Assembly (NCBI GenBank): GCA_050331455.1 | Contig: JBHJGV010000018.1 | Span: 1-13,932 of the forward strand | Direction: 5' to 3' | Length of the DNA: 13,932 nucleotides | From: CAYUYV01 sp050331455 | GTDB lineage: Bacteria; Pseudomonadota; Alphaproteobacteria; JAJFIK01 | In this document: positions 7,401-13,868 of the stretch, piece by piece | How the letters are laid out: each line of letters begins with the position of its first letter | Numbering within the stretch: the stretch's first letter is position 1 | Position numbers and translations under genes: made by a program | The notes under the pieces: model-generated | What the model saw: the letters and a program-made list of their open reading frames with translations, nothing else | Databases searched by the model: none | Told to the model about the DNA's origin: nothing

Positions 7401-7900
7401 TGACCCCCGGCAAAGGGCGGGCCCGTCTCGCCGGAGCAGTGATGGCGCTCAACGAGCGCAAGAGCAAGTCGGGCCGCCCTTTCGGGGTGTGCGAACTGTC
7501 CGAACCCACGGGCCGTTTCGAGATCTGGATCTTCTCGGAGCTTTTGACGGCGGCGCGGGAGCGATGCACACCCGAGGCGGCCGTCGTGGTGGACGTGACC
7601 GTCGACTGGGAGGATGAGGAGCCGCGCCTGACCGCCCAGGACATCCGCCCCGTGGAGGCGTTCACGGCGAGCATCCAGACCGAACTGGAGATCGTGGTGG
7701 ATCGGCCCGACGGTCTCGAGGGCATCAGGACCTGCCTCGACGGGCGCCAGGGCGGGCGCTGCGCCATCACCCTGGCCCTGCAGCTCGACGATGGTCTGCG
7801 CCAGGTGCCCCTGCAGCTTGCGGACAGTTACCGGGTCGATGGTGCCCTGCGCAGCGCGCTCAAGTCCCTGCCGGGCGTTGTCCATATCGAAGAGCTCTGA
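4412..7900 (+). CDS. dnaE: DNA polymerase III alpha subunit (DnaE1)
   Basis: Catalytic subunit of the chromosomal replicase, 1162 residues. Start ATG 4412 has AAGG seven bases upstream. Domains in order: PHP (from about residue 13, HLRLHTAYSLLEGA); C-family polymerase core with catalytic Asp in MPDFDIDF (D424, D426) and KFDFLGLKTL (D578); helix-hairpin-helix region near GFNKGHAAAYAQ (about 765-780); clamp-binding motif QANLF (935-939); OB fold (about 1005-1050, LNERKSKSGRPFG); and a C-terminal tau-binding-type region. The PHP motifs have lost metal ligands (HLR for HLH, TDS for TDH), as in E. coli, so proofreading must come from a separate DnaQ. Length, the clamp motif and the lack of imuA/imuB nearby rule out the mutagenic ImuC/DnaE2. 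It may be cotranscribed with the preceding SOS-controlled small gene. Confidence 0.98.
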   Translation: MTETAAGSGAQRAGFVHLRLHTAYSLLEGAMRIKSIAGLCRDQGMPAVAMTDSGNLFGAFEFSQAVAGGGVQPIIGCTLTVDVSACLEEGRGLKARHEGTGPEAQIAMARIALLVKDEEGWLNLSALSSKSYLETSETEDPHVTLDMLAAHQAGLIALTGGPDGPVNRLIVAGRSKEGAAVLDRLAEIFADRLYVELQRHGLPAEDEAETHLVPWAYERDLPLVATNQVYFPERDMYEAHDALICIAAGAYVIQQDRRRLTAEHYFKTPEEMSALFSDLPEAIENTVVIARRCAFRVKKHKPILPAFEIGEGRDTAEELRHQASEGLKRRMADKGTHGAPERYWDRLDYELGVITRMGFEGYFLIVSDFMKWARARNIPIGVRGSGATSIVAWCLDITNLDPLRFDLVFERFLNPERVSMPDFDIDFCQDRRQEVIEYVQGKYGADKVAQIITFGTLQARAVVRDVGRVLQMPYGQVDRICKMIPNPPGKAVKLSKAIEDEPRLQAMIEEEDAVRALITMALKLEGLYRHASTHAAGLVIGDKTLHERVPLYRDPRADMPVTQFHFKDAESVGLVKFDFLGLKTLTVIAKTEELLQRRGIELNTQDLEFDDVRTFEMLARGDSIGVFQLESSGMRDLLRKMKPDRIEDLIALVALYRPGPMESIPKYIACKHGREEPIYLHPLLEPILEETFGVMTYQEDVMQIARDLAGYSLGEADLLRRAMGKKIQAEMAKHRVKFVEGSAANGVSPEIAEQIFEQAAKFAGYGFNKGHAAAYAQVAYQTAYLKANYPVEFLSASMTLDMERTDRLAVFRQEAERLDIPVVPPDVNRSEVDFVNAVDDDGKPVILYALAALKTVGRAAMDHLVAVRSDGGPFRDLGDFAHRIDPRFINKRAVEGLAKAGAFDALEEDRARVHAGADRVVQAAAAALDERAQGQANLFAGTAMVPEPLTLPMAESWSGPDQLRHELEIVGFYLSGHPLEEHAKTLRRAGVQAFAELTPGKGRARLAGAVMALNERKSKSGRPFGVCELSEPTGRFEIWIFSELLTAARERCTPEAAVVVDVTVDWEDEEPRLTAQDIRPVEAFTASIQTELEIVVDRPDGLEGIRTCLDGRQGGRCAITLALQLDDGLRQVPLQLADSYRVDGALRSALKSLPGVVHIEEL

Positions 7901-7914
7901 CCCCAGGGGCCGGG

Positions 7915-7933
7915 TGTCCGAAATCGTCGGACA
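7915..7933. promoter_or_regulatory. 19-bp palindrome, candidate operator of the GlxA-family regulator
   Basis: TGTCCGA (7915-7921) and TCGGACA (7927-7933) are perfect inverted repeats around AATCG. The palindrome lies in the 75-bp gap between dnaE and the regulator gene, about 40 bp before its start. TGTC/GACA half-sites recall those of GlxA-type regulators, so autoregulation is plausible. There is no T run after it, which makes a terminator role for dnaE less likely. Confidence 0.45.
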
Positions 7934-7975
7934 TTCGACCTGACGGACAGGGTGGCGCTATGGCAGTCTGATGCC

Positions 7976-8983
7976 ATGGAAGACCAGCGCACCCGCTCCA
8001 TCGGTTATCTGCTCTTTGACGGCATCCAGGCCCTCGATCTCTTCGGCCCCCTGGAGGCCTTCCAGGAAGCGAACGAACTCAGCGCCCGGGGCAGGGCCTG
8101 CTACGAAAACATCCTGCTCAGCGCCGATGGCGGCCCGGTGAGCACTTCGAGCGGCGCGCGCATTCTGGCGCATTGCGCCCTGGAAGACGGCCCGCCTCTC
8201 GACACGCTGATCATTCCGGGCGGTGAAGGTGCCCGCCGGGAGTCCTTTCCGGACGGAGCAATCGCCTGGATCCAGGGGGCTGACACCCGCACCCGTCGGA
8301 CCGGCAGCATCTGCACCGGCCTTTTTGTCCTGGCACAGACGGGCCTCCTCAAGGGCCGCACCGTGACCACCCACTGGCGCCATGCGGGCGAAGCCGAGGC
8401 CCGATTTCCGGACCTTATCTTCAGTTCAGAAACATTATACTGCCGGGACGGAAAATATTTCACGGCCGCCGGTGTTACCGCCGGGATCGATCTGGCCCTG
8501 GCCTTGATCGATGATGACTACGGACCGGATCTGGCCAAACAGGTGGCCCGCAACCTCGTCGTCTTTTTTCGCCGGCCCGGCGACCAGCGGCAATTCTCGA
8601 CCCCCTTGAAGGCGCAGATGGCGGTCGGACACGATTTCGCGGACCTCGTGGCGTGGATTGCCGATCACCTGGATCAAGATCTTGATGCCTTTGCCCTGGC
8701 GGACCGGGTGGGCCTGAGCGAGCGCCAGTTTCGCCGCCGCTTCGCCCGGGCCTTGGGCGAAACGCCGGTCCGGTATGTGGAGCGCGTGCGCCTTGAGGCA
8801 GTCGCCGAGCGGCTCGCCAACAGCGTCGCGCCGATCCAGGTGATTGCCCATGGAACCGGCTTTTCCGGTCCCGATGTTCTGCGCCGCGCTTTTGAGCGGC
8901 ATTACGGCATTTCACCCAGCCAGTACCGGGCCCGGTTCCAGGGGGTGGACGCTGGTTCACTCAAAACTTGCGAGGAGACCTGA
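7976..8983 (+). CDS. GlxA family transcriptional regulator (DJ-1/PfpI domain plus AraC HTH)
   Basis: Cytoplasmic regulator of 335 residues. Residues about 5-175 are a DJ-1/PfpI-like class I amidotransferase fold: LDLFGPLEAF near the start, PGGEGAR, and the nucleophile elbow GSICTG with Cys113, then LAQTGLLKGRTVTTHW. Residues about 220-325 are the AraC double helix-turn-helix, with ADRVGLSERQFRRRF and the closing motif GISPSQYRARF. In this family the first domain normally senses a ligand rather than acting as an enzyme. ATG 7976 was preferred on homology; GTG 7952, directly after GGACAGG, adds eight residues and is an alternative. The hydrolase gene starts four bases after the stop, so it is the most likely target and partner. 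The ligand cannot be told. Confidence 0.9.
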   Translation: MEDQRTRSIGYLLFDGIQALDLFGPLEAFQEANELSARGRACYENILLSADGGPVSTSSGARILAHCALEDGPPLDTLIIPGGEGARRESFPDGAIAWIQGADTRTRRTGSICTGLFVLAQTGLLKGRTVTTHWRHAGEAEARFPDLIFSSETLYCRDGKYFTAAGVTAGIDLALALIDDDYGPDLAKQVARNLVVFFRRPGDQRQFSTPLKAQMAVGHDFADLVAWIADHLDQDLDAFALADRVGLSERQFRRRFARALGETPVRYVERVRLEAVAERLANSVAPIQVIAHGTGFSGPDVLRRAFERHYGISPSQYRARFQGVDAGSLKTCEET

Positions 8984-8987
8984 GCCT

Positions 8988-10130
8988 ATGTGTCATCCGT
9001 CATCGGAGCGAAGACGATTCCTGGCCCGTGTGTCCGCGGCGGGCGCGGCCCTTGCCGTCGGCGCCGGACCGATGCCTGCTGCCCGGGCTGCACCGGGTGA
9101 TCCGTCCCAAGGGGCGGTGGAGGCCGGCCCCTATCGGTGTCCGCCCTGTGGCTGTTCCATGGACGGGCAGGATTTTTCCTCTCCGGGCACCTGTCCGGCC
9201 TGCGGCATGACTCTGGTCCCGAAAAATCCACCCTTCGAGCCCGACCGGCTCATGCCCGGCACCGGCCTGTTCGTGACCCGCGGCGGCATTGGCCGGGGCG
9301 GCGCCCGCATCGGCGTCCATTACATCCTGCCCCGGACCTTCACGCCCCGTTCTGCGATCCTGATCGTCATCCCCGGCGCCGGGCGGGACGGGGACGAATA
9401 CCGGGACGCCTGGGTCCCGGTGGCCGAGGAGAAAGGCATCCTGGTGGCCGCGCTCACTTATCCGGAAGCGGATTATGATTTTGCCGCCTATCATCTTGGG
9501 GGCGTGGTCAAGGATCTTGCCCTGCGCAACATGCCGCTTGGGCCGGATGGCAGGCCACCCCGGCGCATCTTTCTCCAGGACGAGGACATCTCCTTCACCC
9601 TGGAGACGGACCGGTCCCGCTGGCTGTTTCGGGATTTCGATCGCATTTTCGACCTGATCGTCCGTGCCACGGGCTCCCTGCGCGCGTCCTACGATCTTTT
9701 CGGCCACTCCGCCGGCGGACAGATTCTCCATCGCAGTGTCTTGTTCCAGCCTGGCCTGCGGGCGGACCGTGTGATCGCGGCCAATGCCGGCCTCTATACG
9801 ATGCCCGATCGGACGCTGCCCATGCCCGTGGGGCTCAAAGGGTTCGCCCTCGACGACGCGGCCCTCGCTGCGTCCTTGAGCGGGCCCCTGACCGTCATGC
9901 TGGGCGAGCGGGACGATGACCGGGAGACCGGCGGCACCTTGCTCCATACGCCGCGGATCGACCGGTTCGGCACCCATCGTCTGGCCCGGGGCCGCGCCGT
10001 TTTCGCCGCGGCGCGGGCCAAGGCCGAGGCCTTAAGCGTTCCGTTCCGATGGCGTGTGGAAATCGTGCCGGATGTCGGCCATGATTTCCGCGCCATGTCC
10101 CGCGCCGCCGCCCGCGTCCTTTACGGATGA
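8988..10130 (+). CDS. Tat-exported alpha/beta hydrolase with N-terminal Cys-rich heavy-metal-binding ribbon
   Basis: A 380-residue protein. ATG 8988 has GAGGAGA upstream and lies four bases after the regulator stop; an in-frame ATG at 8844 lies inside the regulator gene and was rejected. The N terminus has a twin-arginine motif (RRRFL, residues 8-12), a hydrophobic Ala-rich region, and a likely cleavage near ARA-A (34-35). Next comes a ribbon like the heavy-metal-binding domain of copper-efflux proteins, with C51, C54, C56, C69 and C72 and the ending CPACGMTLVP. The rest is an alpha/beta hydrolase with nucleophile elbow GHSAGG (S241), a possible acid at D309-D311 (LGERDDD) and His365 (VGHDF). 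It should act in the periplasm. The substrate is unknown, and the joining of these two domains is unusual. Confidence 0.85.
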   Translation: MCHPSSERRRFLARVSAAGAALAVGAGPMPAARAAPGDPSQGAVEAGPYRCPPCGCSMDGQDFSSPGTCPACGMTLVPKNPPFEPDRLMPGTGLFVTRGGIGRGGARIGVHYILPRTFTPRSAILIVIPGAGRDGDEYRDAWVPVAEEKGILVAALTYPEADYDFAAYHLGGVVKDLALRNMPLGPDGRPPRRIFLQDEDISFTLETDRSRWLFRDFDRIFDLIVRATGSLRASYDLFGHSAGGQILHRSVLFQPGLRADRVIAANAGLYTMPDRTLPMPVGLKGFALDDAALAASLSGPLTVMLGERDDDRETGGTLLHTPRIDRFGTHRLARGRAVFAAARAKAEALSVPFRWRVEIVPDVGHDFRAMSRAAARVLYG

Positions 10131-10311
10131 ACGTCGCGTCACGGGCGCCACTCCCGGATCCCGTCCCAGCCCCATGACACCCGTCAGCCCCATGACACCC
10201 GTCAGCCTCATGGCCCTCGCCTCCGATACCGACCTCGCCCGCCTGGAAGAGGCTCTGACCCGTGAAGAGGCCGACGAGCGCGCGAGCGCCATCGGCGCCA
10301 GACCGCAGGGC
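10131..10311. other. convergent intergenic region between the hydrolase and DUF1636 genes
   Basis: About 180 bp separates the plus-strand hydrolase from the minus-strand DUF1636 gene. It contains an 18-bp tandem repeat (10167-10217) and open frames on both strands without ribosome sites. No clear intrinsic terminator with a T tract is visible for either gene. Confidence 0.6.
10167..10217. repeat. 18-bp tandem repeat, two full copies and one partial
   Basis: CAGCCCCATGACACCCGT occurs at 10167-10184 and 10185-10202, followed by a partial diverged third copy (CAGCCTCATGGCCCT, 10203-10217). It lies between convergent genes. Confidence 0.85.
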
Positions 10312-10719
10312 TTATCCATCCCCGGCGATCCAGCCGATGGGCGGGGATCGGGTGATGAAATGGCCTTTAATGCCGTCAGGCCAAAGACGATAGTCCACCA
10401 TGCCGTGTTCGCTGTCCAGGTAGTGCTCGAAAAAGTCGAGGATGGCATCGGCAGCCTCCCGGCCGGGCGCGAAATCGCCCAGCACATAGGTCATTTTGCC
10501 GGGCGCGCGCAGATGGACCGTGCAGAACCGGGCGCAGGCGAACAGGCAAGGCATGCTCTCCACAAGGATTGTCCCGCCCCGGGCCAGCGCCGCCATGCGC
10601 AGGGCATCCGCCATCAGGGCCCCGCCCCGGCGGCCGAGCGGATCCGCCTGCCGCTCAACGCTGAAGCGGCAGGTTTCGCACACCACAATGGAGGCCTCCT
10701 GGGACGATGGGCTCAGCAT
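10312..10719 (-). CDS. DUF1636 family protein, thioredoxin-like [2Fe-2S] ferredoxin type
   Basis: A 135-residue protein with start ATG at 10719 and an AAAGGA ribosome site about 11 bases upstream. It has an N-terminal VCETC pair (C14, C17) and a second cluster PCLFACARFC (C58, C62, C66), the pattern of DUF1636 and of thioredoxin-like ferredoxins that hold an iron-sulfur cluster. The C-terminal half carries the conserved FAPGREAADAILDFF helix and the closing GWIAGDG region. It starts 33 bp after btuB on the same strand and shares the cobalamin riboswitch, so it belongs to the B12 regulon here. DUF1636 genes often lie near cobalamin uptake or synthesis genes; the exact role is unknown and a redox or metal-handling step is an inference. 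Confidence 0.88.
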   Translation of the reverse strand: MLSPSSQEASIVVCETCRFSVERQADPLGRRGGALMADALRMAALARGGTILVESMPCLFACARFCTVHLRAPGKMTYVLGDFAPGREAADAILDFFEHYLDSEHGMVDYRLWPDGIKGHFITRSPPIGWIAGDG

Positions 10720-10752
10720 GGAGCGCCCGGTCCTTTCTTGGAACAGTGCCCA

Positions 10753-12729
10753 TCAAAAGAGCACACGGATGCCTCCGAAAGCGCTGATATCGGCGGTGCC
10801 ATAGCCAAACTCCGTTTGATACTGATCGTTCAGCAGATTTTCGATGCGGGCAGACAGTTCCAAACGCTCCAGAAGCGCATAGCGCAGTGCCAGATTGACG
10901 ATGACCGGATTCTCCAGATCGACCGAGGCGCCGTTATCGACCGTGTCGGCAAAATGGCGCAGATTGAGGTTGAGTTGTCCCCGATCGCCGAGAAAAGCCC
11001 AGTTCGTATTGAGATTGAAGATGTGGCGGGGCCGGTTGTCGAGGCGGGCGCCCGCCTCAGTCTCGGTTTCGGTGAAGGTGTAGGCCAGATCGATATCGAG
11101 CGTCGGCGCGGCCTGCCAGGACAGAACGGATTCCACGCCATTCGTGGTAGTGGTGCCCGGAACATTGATGTAGTTGGGACTCGGACCGCCGAAATCCGTA
11201 AAGTCGAAAATGATCTCATTATCGGTCTCGATCTGGAAATAGACCGCTTCGGCGCGGACCGCCCCACCGAACAGGGTCTGTTCGACACCAATGTCCCAGC
11301 TTTCGCTTTCTTCAGGCTGAAGATCCGGATTCCCCAGATTGGGATCGCCGCAGCACACGCCGAAAAGCTCGAACAGGCTCGGCGCGCGAAAGCCGGTGGC
11401 GAAGCTGCCCTTGAGCTTGGTGCCCGTGGCCAAGCCATAGGCCGCCGTGACCCGGTAGGTCTCGAACGTGCCGAACAGCTCATGGTCGTCGATCCGGGCG
11501 CCGAAGGACAAGGTCAGGGCATCGGCGAATGTGCCCTGGTACAGGGCATAATAGCCGCTGATGCGCACATCGGCGCCGCCGGGATCGCTGTCGGTGACCG
11601 AGCGCTCTTCTTCCGTCTCCACACCGAAAACCACCGCGTGGTCGGGGTTGACCGTGTAGCGGCCCTCAAAATCGATCTTTGTCCGCTCACCTTCGAAAAA
11701 ACCCGACGATGCCCCGTCATTGAAGCCGTCCCGTTCGTTCCGGGTGTATGCGGCCCCCAGTTGGGCGGTCAAGGCGCCGTTCAGGGCCGTGACGGCAACG
11801 GCGACGCGTCCGGCATATTGCAGAAAGTCGTCGCCCCGGTCCGGGTCGTCGCAATCGGGTCCGCCGCAGCGGTCGAAATTCAACGTGCCGGCGGCGTAAC
11901 GATAGGCGGCTTTCAGCGCGATCCAGTCCGTGAGCGCCGCATCGAACCGCCCGCTTGAGGACAGGTTGTCGTAGTCTTCGCCTTCCCCATTGCCGGGCAG
12001 GTTCTCATCGGCGGCGGAAAAGCCCTCCGTGTCAAAATATTGCAGGTTGAGGGAATAGCCGAACCGGTCCTCCATCAGCCCGCCTTCGAGGCTGCCGGCG
12101 GCAAGGAAAGAATCGAAACGGCCATATTCGGTCAGCAAGGAACCGGTGGCGGGCCCGCGCCCCCTCCGGGTCAGGATATTGACAACCCCGCCCACCGCAT
12201 CGCCGCCATAGAGCACGCTTTGCGAGCCGCGCAGCACTTCGATTTGGTCGATATTGCCCGCCAGCGCCTGGGAAAAGTCGAAGGCCGTCTGGACGCGGCT
12301 GGGGTCGGAAACCTCAATCCCGTCGATGAGCACAAGTGTGCCTTCCGCGCCCTGGCCGCGCAGGCGCACCGTCGATCCCGTACCCCGTGGCCCGAATTGC
12401 GATACGGAAAGGCCTGGGGTCGTTTGCAGCACGTCGGTCACGAAGCGGGTCTGCTGCTCCGCCAGATCCTGCGCGGAAATCACGCTGATGGAGGAACCGA
12501 CACGCCCCAACTCCGTGGGCAGACGGGTCGCCGTGATCACCATGACTTCATCATCATCGCCGACCACGGGCGGTGTGTCTTCGGCTTCGGCGAAGGCGGG
12601 GCAGGGCGCAAAGGTCAGGCATGCCGACAAAGCGGCGGCGCGAAAGATCGGGGCGACGGCGCGAAAGATCGGGGAAAAACCAAGAAAGCGGGCAGCGTCG
12701 GCGGCTGCCGAACCGGACCGGACCATCAT
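10753..12729 (-). CDS. btuB: TonB-dependent vitamin B12 receptor BtuB
   Basis: Outer-membrane receptor that imports cobalamin with energy from TonB. Start ATG at 12729 follows GGAGACGG in the leader; a farther ATG at 12816 has no such site and would lengthen the signal peptide. The 658-residue protein has a signal peptide ending near PAFA, a TonB box (EVMVITATR), a plug domain (SISVISAQDL, VRLRGQGAEGTLVLIDG, GGDAVGGVVNILTRRG), a 22-strand-type barrel with the NPDLQPEESESWDIGVEQ motif, and a terminal aromatic residue (GIRVLF) for outer-membrane assembly. The cobalamin riboswitch upstream makes B12 the confident substrate. The signal peptide contains an in-frame 7-residue duplication (PIFRAVA / PIFRAAA). 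Confidence 0.95.
   Translation of the reverse strand: MMVRSGSAAADAARFLGFSPIFRAVAPIFRAAALSACLTFAPCPAFAEAEDTPPVVGDDDEVMVITATRLPTELGRVGSSISVISAQDLAEQQTRFVTDVLQTTPGLSVSQFGPRGTGSTVRLRGQGAEGTLVLIDGIEVSDPSRVQTAFDFSQALAGNIDQIEVLRGSQSVLYGGDAVGGVVNILTRRGRGPATGSLLTEYGRFDSFLAAGSLEGGLMEDRFGYSLNLQYFDTEGFSAADENLPGNGEGEDYDNLSSSGRFDAALTDWIALKAAYRYAAGTLNFDRCGGPDCDDPDRGDDFLQYAGRVAVAVTALNGALTAQLGAAYTRNERDGFNDGASSGFFEGERTKIDFEGRYTVNPDHAVVFGVETEEERSVTDSDPGGADVRISGYYALYQGTFADALTLSFGARIDDHELFGTFETYRVTAAYGLATGTKLKGSFATGFRAPSLFELFGVCCGDPNLGNPDLQPEESESWDIGVEQTLFGGAVRAEAVYFQIETDNEIIFDFTDFGGPSPNYINVPGTTTTNGVESVLSWQAAPTLDIDLAYTFTETETEAGARLDNRPRHIFNLNTNWAFLGDRGQLNLNLRHFADTVDNGASVDLENPVIVNLALRYALLERLELSARIENLLNDQYQTEFGYGTADISAFGGIRVLF
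12637..12674. repeat. 21-bp-period direct repeat inside the btuB signal-peptide coding region
   Basis: GGCGCGAAAGATCGGGG occurs at 12637-12653 and again at 12658-12674, 21 bp apart. In the minus-strand btuB frame this gives two successive copies of PIFRA-(V/A)-A in the signal peptide h-region. Confidence 0.9.
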
Positions 12730-12913
12730 CCGTCTCCATCCATAGGGGCAAAGAGCCCCGGACACACCGGAACGGATGGACAGCACCCGACAGTCTTCAG
12801 GGAACGGACACCTCAAAAGGTGCCGACGCCGCGGACTCCACCCGTTCTATTCAGGTGTCGCCGCTGCGGATGACCGCTCCTCCCATAGCTCCCGATTGGA
12901 AGACGGGCGACCG
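12730..12913 (-). other. btuB leader after the riboswitch, probable expression platform
   Basis: 184 nt lie between the riboswitch aptamer and the btuB start. Two short hairpins are visible: CACCT/AGGTG (12809-12813 / 12818-12822) and GGGGC/GCCCC (12745-12749 / 12755-12759), the latter a few bases before the GGAG ribosome site. No hairpin is followed by a T tract, so control of translation start is more likely than transcription termination. Confidence 0.4.
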
Positions 12914-13114
12914 TGACGGCAGGTCTCCTGGCTCCCGGATCAAAGCGCCGGATCACGCCTTCCCAGATCGATGTCCCAAAACCTTGGGCGATCCAGTGGC
13001 CTCGTGTGATCGGGCTCCCCGGTGACAGTTGCGGGTACAGCCGCTGACTTGTGCCGTCGTCTGAAACCATCGGCACGCACAGCGTTCCCTCTTAGCCCCT
13101 TGCGGGGGCCGTCA
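12914..13114 (-). promoter_or_regulatory. cobalamin riboswitch (AdoCbl aptamer)
   Basis: Read on the minus strand, the segment carries the landmarks of the B12 riboswitch in order: closing stem TGACGG (13114-13109) pairing with CCGTCA (12919-12914), GGGAACGCTGTGCG, CCGCAACTGTCACCGGGGAG, GCCACTGG, GGGAAGGC, and the B12 box AGCCAGGAGACCTGCC near the 3' end (12933-12918). It lies upstream of btuB on the same strand and should shut off btuB and the DUF1636 gene when adenosylcobalamin is plentiful. Confidence 0.95.
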
Positions 13115-13121
13115 ATTGCAA

Positions 13122-13150
13122 ACGGTAATGCCGGCCCCGGCTTTCCGCAA
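13122..13150 (-). promoter_or_regulatory. possible promoter of the riboswitch-btuB transcript
   Basis: On the minus strand TTGCGG (13150-13145), a 17-bp gap and TACCGT (13127-13122) lie just before the aptamer. Spacing and position fit a promoter, but both hexamers are poor matches to consensus. Confidence 0.25.
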
Positions 13151-13209
13151 GCCCAATGTTTCCGCACAATGCGCTTCGTATCATCCGGGTCCGGAAAGGT
13201 CCGGAGCGA

Positions 13210-13665
13210 TCAGGTGGCTTGGCTGTCGCCTTGTGGCGTCAGGTCGATGGCGGCCCGGTCGGAGCCATCCATATGAAAGGGCACGGAGGAATGGTCATGG
13301 ACGATCAGCCAGGCGCCATCGATTTTCCGCAGACAGGTGGTCACGCGGAACCACATGTCGACGTCCTGGCCGTCGGTCTTGGTGCCGCGGATGCGGTGGA
13401 GGCCGACCATGATGGCCAGTGTCCCCTCCACCGTGATCTCCACGTCCCGCGCATCGAATCGGGGGCTTGCGATCCAGGTGTCGTGCCATGCGGCGATCGC
13501 GCCCCCGTCCAAACCCCTGGTTTCCAGCGGCGTCGCCAGATCGAAGATCCGTGCATCGGGCGCATAGCAGGCGAGAATGCCGGTGATGTCCTGGGCGTCC
13601 TGGGCATCGCCGAGCCGGTCGCACAGGGCGATGATGGCCTCCCGATCGCTCGCGCGGGCCTCCAT
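13210..13665 (-). CDS. NTF2-like / SnoaL-like domain protein (SgcJ/EcaC-type)
   Basis: A 151-residue cone-shaped NTF2-fold protein. The start at ATG 13665 has GGAGG seven bases upstream; ATG 13671 is only one base from that site, and a longer in-frame ORF reaching the window edge lacks support and runs through repeat DNA. Features of the family are an N-terminal helix with DREAIIALCDRLGDAQ, the D-A-R-IFDL strand, an AIAAWHDTW helix, and the C-terminal strands with RKIDGAWLIVHDHSSVPF. Members include polyketide cyclase-like enzymes and many of unknown function; the substrate cannot be told. It overlaps the end of a DUF1428 gene remnant, which suggests that the two once formed an operon. Confidence 0.82.
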   Translation of the reverse strand: MEARASDREAIIALCDRLGDAQDAQDITGILACYAPDARIFDLATPLETRGLDGGAIAAWHDTWIASPRFDARDVEITVEGTLAIMVGLHRIRGTKTDGQDVDMWFRVTTCLRKIDGAWLIVHDHSSVPFHMDGSDRAAIDLTPQGDSQAT

Positions 13666-13667
13666 GG

Positions 13668-13781
13668 TCATACCTCCACCAGTGGGGTGAACCCGCCATG
13701 AATGAGCCGCTTGCCCTCGAACAGATCCGGATCTTGAAGATCCTTCAATCGGGGATCCTCGGAGACTTTGGGCAATGCCAT
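13668..13781 (-). pseudogene. C-terminal remnant of a DUF1428 (YbaA-like) gene
   Basis: The minus-strand frame ending at the TGA at 13670-13668 encodes 37 residues that match the end of DUF1428 proteins: EDPRLKD followed by FEGKRLIHGGFTPLVEV. I recall the E. coli YbaA ending as DPRMKE followed by FDGKRMIYGGF. Family members are about 115-120 residues, so the first two thirds are missing. Similarity stops at about 13781, where the 17-bp tandem repeat array begins. The ATG at 13781 has no ribosome site, so expression as a separate peptide is doubtful. Its TGA overlaps an ATG of the next gene. Confidence 0.65.
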
Positions 13782-13783
13782 TG

Positions 13784-13868
13784 TTTGAGGAACGCGGGGG
13801 TTTGAGGAACGCGGGGGTTTGAGGAACGCGGGGGTTTGAGGAACGCGGGGGTTTGAGGAGCGCCGGGT
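13784..13868. repeat. 17-bp tandem repeat, four perfect copies and one degenerate
   Basis: TTTGAGGAACGCGGGGG is repeated exactly at 13784-13800, 13801-13817, 13818-13834 and 13835-13851, then once with two internal substitutions (13852-13868). The 17-bp period breaks any reading frame, so it is non-coding. There are no spacers, so it is not a CRISPR array. It adjoins the truncated DUF1428 remnant. Confidence 0.95.

Noticed and set aside
6194..7885. 563-residue open frame on the minus strand
   Set aside because: It is antisense to the 3' half of dnaE, a shadow frame.
4412..7900. ImuC/DnaE2 (mutagenic polymerase) because of the LexA box
   Set aside because: The length, the QANLF clamp motif, the complete C-terminal region and the absence of imuA/imuB fit DnaE1.
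10054..11958. 634-residue open frame on the plus strand opposite btuB and the DUF1636 gene
   Set aside because: It mirrors two well-supported minus-strand genes, has no ribosome site or motif, and starts inside the hydrolase gene.
13784..13868. CRISPR array
   Set aside because: The repeats are directly adjacent with no spacers and are only 17 bp long.
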